In this document: positions 17,286 to 24,362 of the stretch, one piece after another
Layout: each line of letters starts with the position of its first letter
How positions within the stretch are numbered: position 1 is the stretch's first letter
Assembly: GCA_023420115.1 (NCBI GenBank)
Contig: JAEZWR010000069.1
Span: forward strand, 1 to 37,050
Origin: Bacillota bacterium
GTDB taxonomy: Bacteria; Bacillota; Clostridia; Saccharofermentanales; Fastidiosipilaceae
Direction: 5' to 3'
DNA length: 37,050 nt
Position numbers and translations under genes: made by a program
Notes under the pieces: model-generated
Database searches by the model: none
What the model saw: the letters and a program-made list of their open reading frames with translations, nothing else
Told to the model about the DNA's origin: nothing

Positions 17286-17555
17286 TCATTCTTCATCTTG
17301 AATATAATTTATCTGCATTCTATCAAAGCTAGTCTCTTCAAGAAATTGATCCTCAAAAAAAATAGTACAGTGAAATCTCGCAAAATCATGTGTATTTCCC
17401 TCTAACCATAGTGGAGGAGAAACATCCAACATTTTACAATACTGAAGCAGACAATCTTCTAGCATTTTCGAGAAACTATTACTATCTATTTTACTCTCTA
17501 TAATCGCATGATTAAGCAATTTCTTACCTTTAAAAATTCGTCCTTCAATTTTCAT
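17286..17555 (-). CDS. Small protein cotranscribed with rqcP, function unknown
   Basis: An 89-residue protein that I do not recognise by name. The central part (MLEDCLLQYCKMLDVSPPLW, then LEGNTHDFARFHCTIFFEDQ and FLEETSFDRMQI) resembles short uncharacterised clostridial proteins with an LPLWL...T..FARF..T.F pattern, from memory. No signal peptide or membrane segment. The ribosome site is weak (GGAACG). It precedes rqcP by 13 bases in the same orientation, which suggests a translation-related or housekeeping role; this is inference. Confidence 0.6.
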   Translation of the reverse strand: MKIEGRIFKGKKLLNHAIIESKIDSNSFSKMLEDCLLQYCKMLDVSPPLWLEGNTHDFARFHCTIFFEDQFLEETSFDRMQINYIQDEE

Positions 17556-17620
17556 ATTTATTTGCGTTCCGTTTACATCTTATACTTATCTTAGTAATTA
17601 CCCAGTATTATAATGAAATT

Positions 17621-17682
17621 GTCTCAAAGCTAAGACACTTCATAACCCCCTCCAAGGCAACTGTTTCTCAGTTGCCTTTTTG
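17621..17682 (+). ncRNA. Candidate small RNA with single-stranded anti-Shine-Dalgarno CCCCCTCC
   Basis: On the plus strand, between two minus-strand genes, TATAAT at 17609-17614 (with a weak TTATCT 17 bases before it) would start a transcript near 17621. That transcript has a small 5-bp hairpin (17620-17624 with 17633-17637), an unpaired stretch with CCCCCTCC (17645-17652), and a perfect 10-bp terminator hairpin (17654-17663 with 17669-17678) followed by TTTTT. A promoter, a C-rich unpaired loop and an intrinsic terminator within 75 bases is the layout of C-rich small RNAs that pair with ribosome sites. The alternative is a minus-strand leader with an 11-codon ORF (17608-17643). Confidence 0.45.
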
Positions 17683-17688
17683 ATTATC

Positions 17689-17724
17689 TCAATTAAATAA
17701 TCAATTAAATAATCAATTAAATAA
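17689..17724 (+). repeat. Three perfect copies of a 12-base direct repeat
   Basis: TCAATTAAATAA is repeated three times head to tail between the small-RNA terminator and the terminator of the acyltransferase-like gene. It is likely a slippage-prone AT-rich spacer; no function is evident. Confidence 0.8.
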
Positions 17725-17726
17725 GC

Positions 17727-17773
17727 AAAAATTTGAAAATAAAGGACTTAGTTTAATTAGCTAAGTCCTTTAT
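17727..17773 (-). terminator. Terminator overlapping the stop codon of the E2-like gene
   Basis: A 13-bp perfect stem (17739-17751 with 17761-17773) and 9-base loop. On the minus strand it is followed by TTTTCAAATTTTT. The stop codon (17753-17755) lies in the loop and the last codons form one arm, so the hairpin is partly coding. Confidence 0.8.
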
Positions 17774-18889
17774 CTCTCGACTGATTTCTTCTCTAACTTG
17801 TTCGGAAATTACCTCTCTAAGCTCAGCCTCTATCTTCTCCCTGATCTTAGGTTCCAATTCACTTCTAAGTCTATCCTCGAGTTCTTTAATCATACTCTCT
17901 GTTAAACAAACTTGATTAACTCCACCGAGTTCCTTATTTTCTCCATCAACAACATTTATAAGCTCTGACCCCTTACTATCAAGTCTCGCTCTACTCTGCT
18001 TCTGGCGGAACTCTTGAAGCTCCTTACTCATTTTCATATCGCTATTAATACCTGGCAATTCAAGAAGCCAAGGATCATTCATATATCTTTCAAATAGACG
18101 CAAACTTTTAACTAAATAATAGCCATCACAAATTCTCTCATCAACATTAAAGGCAAGCTCTATCTCTTTGCCCCATTCAACAGAGCCATCGTCGGCCTTT
18201 TGTGCGCGTTCAGAACTCTTACCTATAGTTATAAAAATCGATGTAGTTCCCATATCATACAAATGGTGATAGGCTGCGTTTCCACCTATTGTACCAAGAT
18301 GAGAAACAAATACCGAACTGTAAAAAGGAAAAGCCTCCAAGGCTGCACTTGGAACTATGCCATAAAAATCCATCCACCTATATAGAGCAAAAATAGCACG
18401 TATAATACAGCGTGGAGCTTTGAGCAATAAGCGAATAACAGCATCATCATCTTTGAGAACGCCATGTTTAATCTTGTCGGTCTGTTCTGCCATCTTCTTA
18501 GCGACATCATACACTGTATCTTCAGGTGCAAATCTCACTCTAGCTACAGATTCATTGGCAGTCTCTGTCATTGCTTCTTTAACGACATATAAAACTTCAA
18601 AATTTTTATGTTCATAAATACGCCGCCCAGCAATAAATCGATTAAGCCTCGGCCTCTCTACTGTAGTCTTGAGCAATGCGGCAACTAGGACATTAAAAAA
18701 AGTTATTCTAACTCCCTTTCTCCTATTTTGGCGAATAAACTCATTTATTGCCTCTAATCTTATAGGATAAGAAGTAAATACCTGAGCTTCCATCCTCGAT
18801 TTCATTACATAAGGCATTATGTAATTCATAGGATCTCCGCCCTTTACAACATTGCCATCCGTCCTTTTTTTACTAAAAAATAAACCCAT
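17753..18889 (-). CDS. Stand-alone 2-oxoacid dehydrogenase E2-like acyltransferase homologue
   Basis: A 378-residue protein with the E2/chloramphenicol acetyltransferase catalytic fold, but no lipoyl or peripheral-subunit-binding domain and no E1/E3 neighbours. Recognisable parts are RTDGNVVKGGDPMNYIMPY at the N-terminus, LLKTTVERPRLNRFIAGRR near residues 72-90, and GTTSIFITIGK near 214. At the place of the catalytic HxxxDG it has ERICDG (251-256), so the active-site His is Glu. From memory, other clostridial members of this group share DERICDG, which argues for a different activity rather than a random loss. Residues 330-378 are charged and helical (coiled coil likely). The start at 18889 has a poor ribosome site but matches the family N-terminus; Met21 has a better site. 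A terminator overlaps its end. Confidence 0.82.
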   Translation of the reverse strand: MGLFFSKKRTDGNVVKGGDPMNYIMPYVMKSRMEAQVFTSYPIRLEAINEFIRQNRRKGVRITFFNVLVAALLKTTVERPRLNRFIAGRRIYEHKNFEVLYVVKEAMTETANESVARVRFAPEDTVYDVAKKMAEQTDKIKHGVLKDDDAVIRLLLKAPRCIIRAIFALYRWMDFYGIVPSAALEAFPFYSSVFVSHLGTIGGNAAYHHLYDMGTTSIFITIGKSSERAQKADDGSVEWGKEIELAFNVDERICDGYYLVKSLRLFERYMNDPWLLELPGINSDMKMSKELQEFRQKQSRARLDSKGSELINVVDGENKELGGVNQVCLTESMIKELEDRLRSELEPKIREKIEAELREVISEQVREEISREIKDLAN

Positions 18890-19210
18890 ATCGAATATTA
18901 TCTTAAACCTTTTTCATTAAATAAACCAAAGATCCTTTAATTAAGCAAAAGGATCTAAAGATATGTCGCACTTATCATTAATAAGTATATCTTGAACACT
19001 AAGTATAAGCGCAAACTACTTAGCATTATGAATAACTATGGTACATCAAAACAACTCAGTATAAGTTAATTTTCACCCAAACTCGCTTAAACACAAAAAA
19101 GCATATACCATAAGAAAATATATATTATTAACTACTATGCATTAAAAATAATTTCCAAAATAATCTTAAGTTCCCCAGTTAGTCGATAATAGGAATAAAT
19201 TGCTAATTTA
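18890..19210. other. Intergenic region between the hexokinase and E2-like genes
   Basis: About 320 AT-rich bases. A 9-bp hairpin (18930-18938 with 18948-18956) lies 41 bases before the E2-like start. On the minus strand it is followed only by TTGGTTTATTT, so it may be a weak terminator for hexokinase or a leader hairpin. Nothing else was recognised. Confidence 0.5.
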
Positions 19211-20521
19211 TTAATTTGTAAGTCCAGCAATCGCAGCACCTATCAAATTAGCATTATCCACTTTTATAAACTCACAATATCTATGCAGTTCATCATTGAT
19301 AAATGTTCTGACATAGTATGAAAGTTTAGGTCTGAACAACTTACTCTTATAGAATGTTGTTCCATCTGCTGTAATCGCAACCGGTCTGACAGGTGATTTG
19401 CCAGCATTTGCCTGAGTCATCACTGCAGCTAAATTGATTGCAGATAATCTAGCAGCCCTCTCATAAATATTATCAATTATGTAATACAAATTTTCTCTAT
19501 CAACTACATTGGCACAGCAACGACTCAATACATTCTGACCATATGGCATATATAAGAAGTCGTCCAAGTCTTTAGACTTTACGTCATGCACATCTTCAAA
19601 CCTTTCACAAAAGAATGTTGAAAATAGGCCAGAATTTTCCTCAATAGCCTCTCTTATAAGATACAAGGCCTGCAAACCCTGATATCTACCAGAAATCATC
19701 TTCTCGAAACGATAAGTCCCTGGATCAGCCGTACCAGCATCTATCTCATTATCTAATTCAGATAGAGTCTTTGGAGTGTAATCTCCAGACTCAGTATTAA
19801 TAATCATATAAGCATTTCTCTCAGAAGCTGGAATCTTATCATGAATTTTGACAATCTTATTAACATCTTCAACATATGCTGTATTGGTACCAGTTCCTAA
19901 AATATATCCCAAATTGCTGTCGTATCCATGCTTGCGTGAAACATTGTATCCGCCGAGAAGTGCTGCTGAAGTATCATTAATAACAACAATATGATGATCA
20001 TGTTTAAGACCACGAGCCTTTAGCGTAGCTAAGATATTTTCGCCTAATTTCTCACCAACAACCTCTGGCACTCTAACTTCCTTTGCGAAATTCAGAATAA
20101 CGCCATCACCATTCGGCTGAATATCAGCAGCATAGGAGAAGCAGAAGCCAATCGTAGAACTCTCATTGACCACGGGCTCTATATAATCAACAATCGTTTG
20201 AAAAAACTCTTCCTTACTCAATTCACCCTGAGAGCCAGGCATGGGATAATTCATAAAACTCTCAACGTGTTCTACCATATCATCATCGAAGTATAAGGTA
20301 CAAACTCTAAAATTAGTTCCACCTGCATCAAGAACGATAATTTTCTCATTCGCCGGGATCTTAGCACCGACCTTTACATAGGTGGGTATCATCTTAAGAC
20401 CCTTGTTGCCATTGAGACCATCTCTCATTTGCTCGAGAAAATCTTCCAAACCAGCATGAAGATCAATATCTTCTGCAAGAACACCTTTGGACTTTAGAAA
20501 ATTCTTAATATCATCTTTCAT
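19211..20521 (-). CDS. Hexokinase of the eukaryotic family
   Basis: Phosphorylates glucose or related hexoses with ATP. The 436-residue protein belongs to the eukaryotic-type hexokinase family rather than to bacterial Glk or ROK kinases. It shows the phosphate loop VLDAGGTNFRVCTLYF near residues 63-78, the sugar segment FCFSYAADI near 126, the catalytic Asp183 in INDTSAALLGGY, the second phosphate loop GYILGTGTNTAYVE near 205, and ADGTTFYKS in the adenosine region. The start at 20521 has GGGGAT before it. The frame is open 23 codons further upstream, but that stretch contains a likely -10 box (20561-20566), so the shorter start is right. It is probably a single-gene transcript; no strong terminator was seen after it. 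Confidence 0.9.
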   Translation of the reverse strand: MKDDIKNFLKSKGVLAEDIDLHAGLEDFLEQMRDGLNGNKGLKMIPTYVKVGAKIPANEKIIVLDAGGTNFRVCTLYFDDDMVEHVESFMNYPMPGSQGELSKEEFFQTIVDYIEPVVNESSTIGFCFSYAADIQPNGDGVILNFAKEVRVPEVVGEKLGENILATLKARGLKHDHHIVVINDTSAALLGGYNVSRKHGYDSNLGYILGTGTNTAYVEDVNKIVKIHDKIPASERNAYMIINTESGDYTPKTLSELDNEIDAGTADPGTYRFEKMISGRYQGLQALYLIREAIEENSGLFSTFFCERFEDVHDVKSKDLDDFLYMPYGQNVLSRCCANVVDRENLYYIIDNIYERAARLSAINLAAVMTQANAGKSPVRPVAITADGTTFYKSKLFRPKLSYYVRTFINDELHRYCEFIKVDNANLIGAAIAGLTN

Positions 20522-20560
20522 AATTATCCCCTTACAAGCTCGCAAATATAAGCACTGCCT

Positions 20561-20566
20561 ATTATA
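20561..20566 (-). promoter_or_regulatory. Candidate -10 box of the hexokinase gene
   Basis: TATAAT on the minus strand, 39 bases before the ATG at 20521. No good -35 at 17-18 bases. It lies inside the open upstream extension, which supports the shorter start. Confidence 0.5.
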
Positions 20567-20675
20567 ACTCAAACGCATAACAAGATACATTTAAAAATTA
20601 AAAACTGCTGATTTACTTGTAGTTTTTTCGCCAATTTTTTCTATAATCAAAATAATCTTATAAAATTTTTTCAAC

Positions 20676-20699
20676 AAAGCACTCCGTGAGTGCTTTTTT
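20676..20699 (+). terminator. Perfect hairpin with T-tract; element copy 4
   Basis: AAAGCACTC and GAGTGCTTT (20676-20684, 20688-20696) form a perfect 9-bp stem with a CGT loop, then six T on the plus strand. It lies between the divergent hexokinase and dehydrogenase genes and may block plus-strand transcripts coming from the hexokinase side. Read on the minus strand it begins AAAAAAGCACTCACGGAG, making it the only complete palindrome among the dispersed elements. Confidence 0.7.
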
Positions 20700-20724
20700 A
20701 CTACCTATATATTTTTCTTTAGTC

Positions 20725-20730
20725 TATAAT
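20725..20730 (+). promoter_or_regulatory. Candidate -10 box of the Gfo/Idh/MocA gene
   Basis: TATAAT on the plus strand, about 33 bases before the ATG. The -35 at 17 bases is poor. A good AGGAGG follows at 20742-20747, but its spacing to the ATG (15 bases) is longer than usual. Confidence 0.5.
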
Positions 20731-20762
20731 TATCTGGCTATAGGAGGTTAATATTTGCCAAA

Positions 20763-21932
20763 ATGAAAGACCAATATTCAATAGCACTTATTGGGTGTGG
20801 GCGAATCGCCAGCAAACATCTAGATGCTATTAATTTTTTTCATCACAGAGTCAGAGAATTATTCATTGTTGATCCAGCTCCAGAGGCACACTCAAGAATA
20901 AAAGAACTAGTTTCTGAACATCTTGAAGATGTCTGTTTCAGCTATAGTAGTCTCTCCGAGCTGCTTTCTCAACACAGTCCAGATATTGTAATAATAACCA
21001 CGCCACCGATGACCCATTATAACTTGGCTCACGAAGCTCTCGAATCAGGGGCGGCCTTGCTAGTTGAGAAGCCTATCTGCCTAGATTACAAAGAAGCTTA
21101 TGAACTCGCCAGACTTGCCGAAGATAAGAATACGGTTATTCTTGTTGGATATATTTATCGCTACCTACCTTTTATGAACATAATAAAAAATGATATAGAT
21201 AATGGCTTATTTGGCGAGTTAAAAGAAGCAAGACTGAATATGGAATGGGGGCACGATCAAGCCTACTACGACGCCAGCCATTGGCGTGGTAGCTGGACCG
21301 GCGAAGGTGGTGTCCTTATGAACCAGACAATACATGCTCTCGATCTTATCTCATATTTAAGTAACAGGAGGGCATTGTCAGTCTTATCTTCCAAGCTTCA
21401 GCAGCGACTCCATAGACTTGAGGCAGAAGATACCGCCGAAGCAGTAATTCAATATAGTCAAGGAATGGTAGCTAAAATTTTCGCTAGCACAGCCATTGTT
21501 GACAAAGATAAGAATCCTAATCACAAGGAAATACTCTTTGAAATAAAAGGAAGCTCTGGTAAAGTAGCTTTGCTCCGTAAAGGTGACAGGTTCTCCCTTA
21601 AGTACAAATTAAATGGCAGACCTTTTTATCCATTTTTCCATTTATCATACCAGATACTTCGCCAAGCCTCTAAAATTGGTTTTAGGACACTAATTCACAA
21701 AATTAAAAATCCTCATTTAAGTATATATGAGGATCTTCTAATCAGTTTGGATAAAGGGAAAAAACCTATCATTTCTGCCACAGAGGCAGCTGAAGCAGTA
21801 GAACTTGTATCGGCGATATATAAATCTGCTCTACTAGGCTCAAAAAAAATTACTCTTCCTCTCAATAATTTTTCAATGATGGATATGGAAAATCACTTTA
21901 ATCAAGATACAAGTACAAACCATCAAGAATAA
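20763..21932 (+). CDS. Gfo/Idh/MocA-family NAD(P)-dependent oxidoreductase
   Basis: A 389-residue sugar-type dehydrogenase homologue. The N-terminal Rossmann domain has IALIGCGRIASKHLDAI at residues 7-23; ITTPPMTHYNLAHEALESGA and LLVEKPICL near 97-103 carry the family EKP motif. The C-terminal domain has EWGHDQAYYDASHWRGSWTG and GGVLMNQTIHALDLISYLS, where the conserved Asp/His pair of this family lies. The substrate cannot be told; members act on inositols, sugars or sugar nucleotides. No in-frame start lies closer to the AGGAGG, so the ATG at 20763 is kept. It is a single plus-strand gene divergent from hexokinase and convergent with the ZinT-type gene. Confidence 0.92.
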   Translation: MKDQYSIALIGCGRIASKHLDAINFFHHRVRELFIVDPAPEAHSRIKELVSEHLEDVCFSYSSLSELLSQHSPDIVIITTPPMTHYNLAHEALESGAALLVEKPICLDYKEAYELARLAEDKNTVILVGYIYRYLPFMNIIKNDIDNGLFGELKEARLNMEWGHDQAYYDASHWRGSWTGEGGVLMNQTIHALDLISYLSNRRALSVLSSKLQQRLHRLEAEDTAEAVIQYSQGMVAKIFASTAIVDKDKNPNHKEILFEIKGSSGKVALLRKGDRFSLKYKLNGRPFYPFFHLSYQILRQASKIGFRTLIHKIKNPHLSIYEDLLISLDKGKKPIISATEAAEAVELVSAIYKSALLGSKKITLPLNNFSMMDMENHFNQDTSTNHQE

Positions 21933-21977
21933 TAACAAATTCAAGCTGTCTTTAAACTGAAGCATAACTTTTATATT

Positions 21978-22010
21978 GAAAAAGCCACTCTAAATAGAGT
22001 GGCTTCTTTG
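21978..22010. terminator. Bidirectional terminator between converging genes
   Basis: A perfect 10-bp stem (21982-21991 with 21996-22005) and a 4-base loop, with TTCTTTG on the plus strand and TTTTTC on the minus strand. It serves the Gfo/Idh/MocA and ZinT-type genes. Confidence 0.9.
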
Positions 22011-22058
22011 TTGCCTATTATCTTCGTTATTAATTTAAAACTATACGTCCTTGACGTC

Positions 22059-23255
22059 TTAGTGAGCTAACATATCATCTTTGATCTCATCAACTGAGAA
22101 TGATACTGGATAATATGTTGGCCAATTTTCCATTTCTTCAAGAAGTTCTTCGTGACTGCTATCACCCATGAAAATATGGAAGTGTGCTGGCTCTGATGGA
22201 GCAATATTGTGGTCACTGAATTGAATAAACTTAGGTGCACCTTCAACGTCCTCAACAGTTGAGAAGAGGAATCTTACACCTCTATTACCTTTTTCATAAG
22301 TGAGAATCTTGAAACCATCATATTTATACTTAGCAGAAACTTCCTTGTCACCACGTTTGAATGTCATTGTGTCATCTTTGATGGTGATATTTTCTACATC
22401 AGTCTTGTATCCAATGTCATAATAATTTTTGTATTCTTCTGCTGTCATCTTGCCAGTCTTTGCCTTGGCTTCCATGACCTCGTCGAGACTTCCATCTTGA
22501 AGAAGAGGATAAACTGACTTCCACTCGCCATTCCATTCTTTTAGCTCACGATCTTTTACCATATCATCTTTAAAATAACCGTGATAAATCTGAGATTTAC
22601 TATCGTCAATAATCTCTTCCTTTACTGGGCTAAGCTCATTCTCATCAGCATCAACCAACCAGAATGGTAAGGCATCACCAGGAGCAATATTGGCGAAAAG
22701 AACATACTTGCCGTCCTTTTCAATTTCTAGTTTCAAAGCGCCACTCATATGAGCAAGTGCTAATTCTGAAGCCTTATCAGTTGTGACTTTGATTGTGCCC
22801 TGATCTTCTACCTTCTCGGCATCAGTCTTCATCATTGTCTTGACTTTTTCCATCATTTCGTCTGATGGTTTCTCATCTTCAATCTCTAAGACAACGAATT
22901 TGACTCTTTTTTCATGGGTATGACCTGTCTGAATTTCATTTGTTCCCTTTTTCAGATCATATACACCCCAGTATGCAACATCACCCTCGTATCTTGGATC
23001 AGCAGGCTTATGCTCGCCCTCATGCTCGTGATCATGATCATGACCCTCTTCACCATCGTGATGTTCGTGTCCTTCTTCACCGTCATGGTGTTCGTGACCC
23101 TCTTCGCCGTCGTGATGCTCACTATCCGAAGCGGATTCACTTGCACAACAACCAGATTCTGTAGGCTTGCTCTCATCTGCGAATAATGAAAGAGATGGAG
23201 CTAAAGATAGAGACAGTACACAGGCTGCTGTCACTAGAAAATTTATCTTTTTCAT
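22059..23255 (-). CDS. Secreted zinc-binding protein: His-rich repeat region plus ZinT domain
   Basis: A 398-residue secreted protein, probably for zinc (perhaps cadmium) capture outside the membrane. It has a signal peptide ending SLFA-DE (residues 1-27), then a Cys pair (36-37), three copies of the 9-residue unit HHDGEEGHE/D (47-73) and a further HDHDHEHEGEH. A 130-residue middle part of unknown type follows, then a C-terminal ZinT (YodA) domain from about residue 225 (LKEWNGEWKSVYPLL, MTAEEYKNYYDIGYKTDVEN, AHFHIFMGDSSHEELLEEME, WPTYYP). The ribosome site GGGAGG precedes the ATG. A Fur/Zur-like operator sits 32 bases upstream, which fits induction under zinc starvation. Relatives are often fused to an AdcA/ZnuA domain; here that part is replaced. 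Confidence 0.88.
   Translation of the reverse strand: MKKINFLVTAACVLSLSLAPSLSLFADESKPTESGCCASESASDSEHHDGEEGHEHHDGEEGHEHHDGEEGHDHDHEHEGEHKPADPRYEGDVAYWGVYDLKKGTNEIQTGHTHEKRVKFVVLEIEDEKPSDEMMEKVKTMMKTDAEKVEDQGTIKVTTDKASELALAHMSGALKLEIEKDGKYVLFANIAPGDALPFWLVDADENELSPVKEEIIDDSKSQIYHGYFKDDMVKDRELKEWNGEWKSVYPLLQDGSLDEVMEAKAKTGKMTAEEYKNYYDIGYKTDVENITIKDDTMTFKRGDKEVSAKYKYDGFKILTYEKGNRGVRFLFSTVEDVEGAPKFIQFSDHNIAPSEPAHFHIFMGDSSHEELLEEMENWPTYYPVSFSVDEIKDDMLAH
23037..23117 (-). repeat. Three 27-base coding repeats (HHDGEEGHE)
   Basis: Three tandem units within the ZinT-type gene encode HHDGEEGHE, HHDGEEGHE and HHDGEEGHD. The DNA copies differ mostly at third codon positions, so the repeat is not brand new. 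Copy number could vary between strains. Confidence 0.85.
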
Positions 23256-23286
23256 TGAAATTACCTCCCATGTTTCGTATGGATAT

Positions 23287-23307
23287 AAATGCTAATCATT
23301 CTCATTT
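23287..23307 (-). promoter_or_regulatory. Fur-family (probably Zur) operator
   Basis: A 21-base near-palindrome, on the minus strand AAATGAGAAT-G-ATTAGCATTT, with 8 of 10 symmetric pairs. It has the AAAT...AAT-N-ATT...ATTT layout of Zur boxes. It overlaps a candidate promoter (TTGCAA, 17-18 bases, TATATC) of the ZinT-type gene, so binding would block transcription. Confidence 0.6.
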
Positions 23308-23370
23308 GCAATTTCAAGTCTTTTTTTTCTACTAATCTGTAAAAAGTTTTAACTTTTATAAATTCACCAA

Positions 23371-23387
23371 CGCGGGAGTGCTTTTTT
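23371..23387 (-). repeat. Dispersed intergenic element, copy 5
   Basis: On the minus strand AAAAAAGCACTCCCGCG, identical to copy 3 but in the opposite orientation. It lies between the second sugar permease and the ZinT-type gene. Confidence 0.65.
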
Positions 23388-23450
23388 CCTATCAATATAT
23401 CCAAATTCTATTAACAGCTAATCCTTATATTGTCATCAAAATATTTTTCC

Positions 23451-24350
23451 TTAGCCCTTTACTGATCCTATCATTACTCCTTTGACAAAATATTTCTGCA
23501 CAAATGGATAGATAATTAATACTGGAATTGAGGCAACTACGATAACTGAATATTTTAAGAGATCCTGCATACCTTGTCGTGCTGCAAGCGCTTCTGCGGA
23601 TGTTACAAGTGTAGGATCTATTTTATTTACTACTAGGATATCTCTAAGAACTAGTTGCAAGGGGAAAAGACTTTGACTTCTTAAGAAAATTAAGGCATTA
23701 AAGTAAGCGTTCCAATGTCCAACTCCGTAATAGAGAACCAAGACAGCAATAATGGGCTTAGAAAGAGGCAAAACCACCTTGACGAAGAAACCACTCGGTG
23801 TTGCACCATCAATTGCCGATGCTTCGTAAAGTTCATTCGGAATAGTATTTACTATATAGGTTCTCGCTATCATAACGTTCCACACAGACATAGCCACTGG
23901 CAGAATCATCGCCCATCTAGTATCTGTGAGTCCAAGTCTGTCAACAACGATAAACAACGGGATTAAGCCCCCGCTAAAAATCATCGTAAACATTATAAGC
24001 ACGCTCAATATTCTTCGGGCCTTGAATTCGCGTCTAGATAAAGGATAAGCACAGAGCATGGTCATAACTATATTAACAAGGGTACCAACAATCATGTAGA
24101 AAAGAGAGTTAGCGAAGCCAGCCATAATTCTATGATATGAAAATACTGCTTGGTAACCCCTCAAGTTGAACCCAACAGGATACAAAAACACTTTACCAGT
24201 TATTACAGCTTGAGGATCACTTAGGGACGCATTTAAAACATATAACAAGGGGAAAAGCACTAATACAAAAAATATACTTAAAAATAGGTATACAAAAATA
24301 ATGAAAATTTTGTCTGAGAAAGAGTTTGAAACTAGTTTATTCTTTTTCAT
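23451..24350 (-). CDS. Carbohydrate ABC transporter permease, LplC/YtcP type
   Basis: A 299-residue inner membrane permease of the MalG-like group, closest in pattern to LplC/YtcP. It has six hydrophobic segments and the ATPase-contact loop NELYEASAIDGATPSGFFVK near residues 177-196, and it ends with the YFVKGVMIGSVKG tail typical of these proteins. The start has GGAGGA 7 bases before it, overlapping the stop of the other permease. It is the last gene of the fucosidase-transport cluster. No ATPase gene is present nearby; such transporters often use a shared MsmK-like ATPase encoded elsewhere. Confidence 0.92.
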   Translation of the reverse strand: MKKNKLVSNSFSDKIFIIFVYLFLSIFFVLVLFPLLYVLNASLSDPQAVITGKVFLYPVGFNLRGYQAVFSYHRIMAGFANSLFYMIVGTLVNIVMTMLCAYPLSRREFKARRILSVLIMFTMIFSGGLIPLFIVVDRLGLTDTRWAMILPVAMSVWNVMIARTYIVNTIPNELYEASAIDGATPSGFFVKVVLPLSKPIIAVLVLYYGVGHWNAYFNALIFLRSQSLFPLQLVLRDILVVNKIDPTLVTSAEALAARQGMQDLLKYSVIVVASIPVLIIYPFVQKYFVKGVMIGSVKG

Positions 24351-24362
24351 ATCATCTTCCTC

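Noticed and set aside
17608..17643. An 11-codon minus-strand leader ORF (MKCLSFETISL) behind GGAGGGGG
   Set aside because: It is the antisense view of the candidate small RNA; the T-tract after the hairpin exists only on the plus strand, so the RNA reading is preferred. Not excluded.
17689..17724. Triple 12-base repeat considered as a CRISPR or iteron array
   Set aside because: The copies are directly adjacent with no spacers, purely AT-rich, and no cas or replication gene is near.
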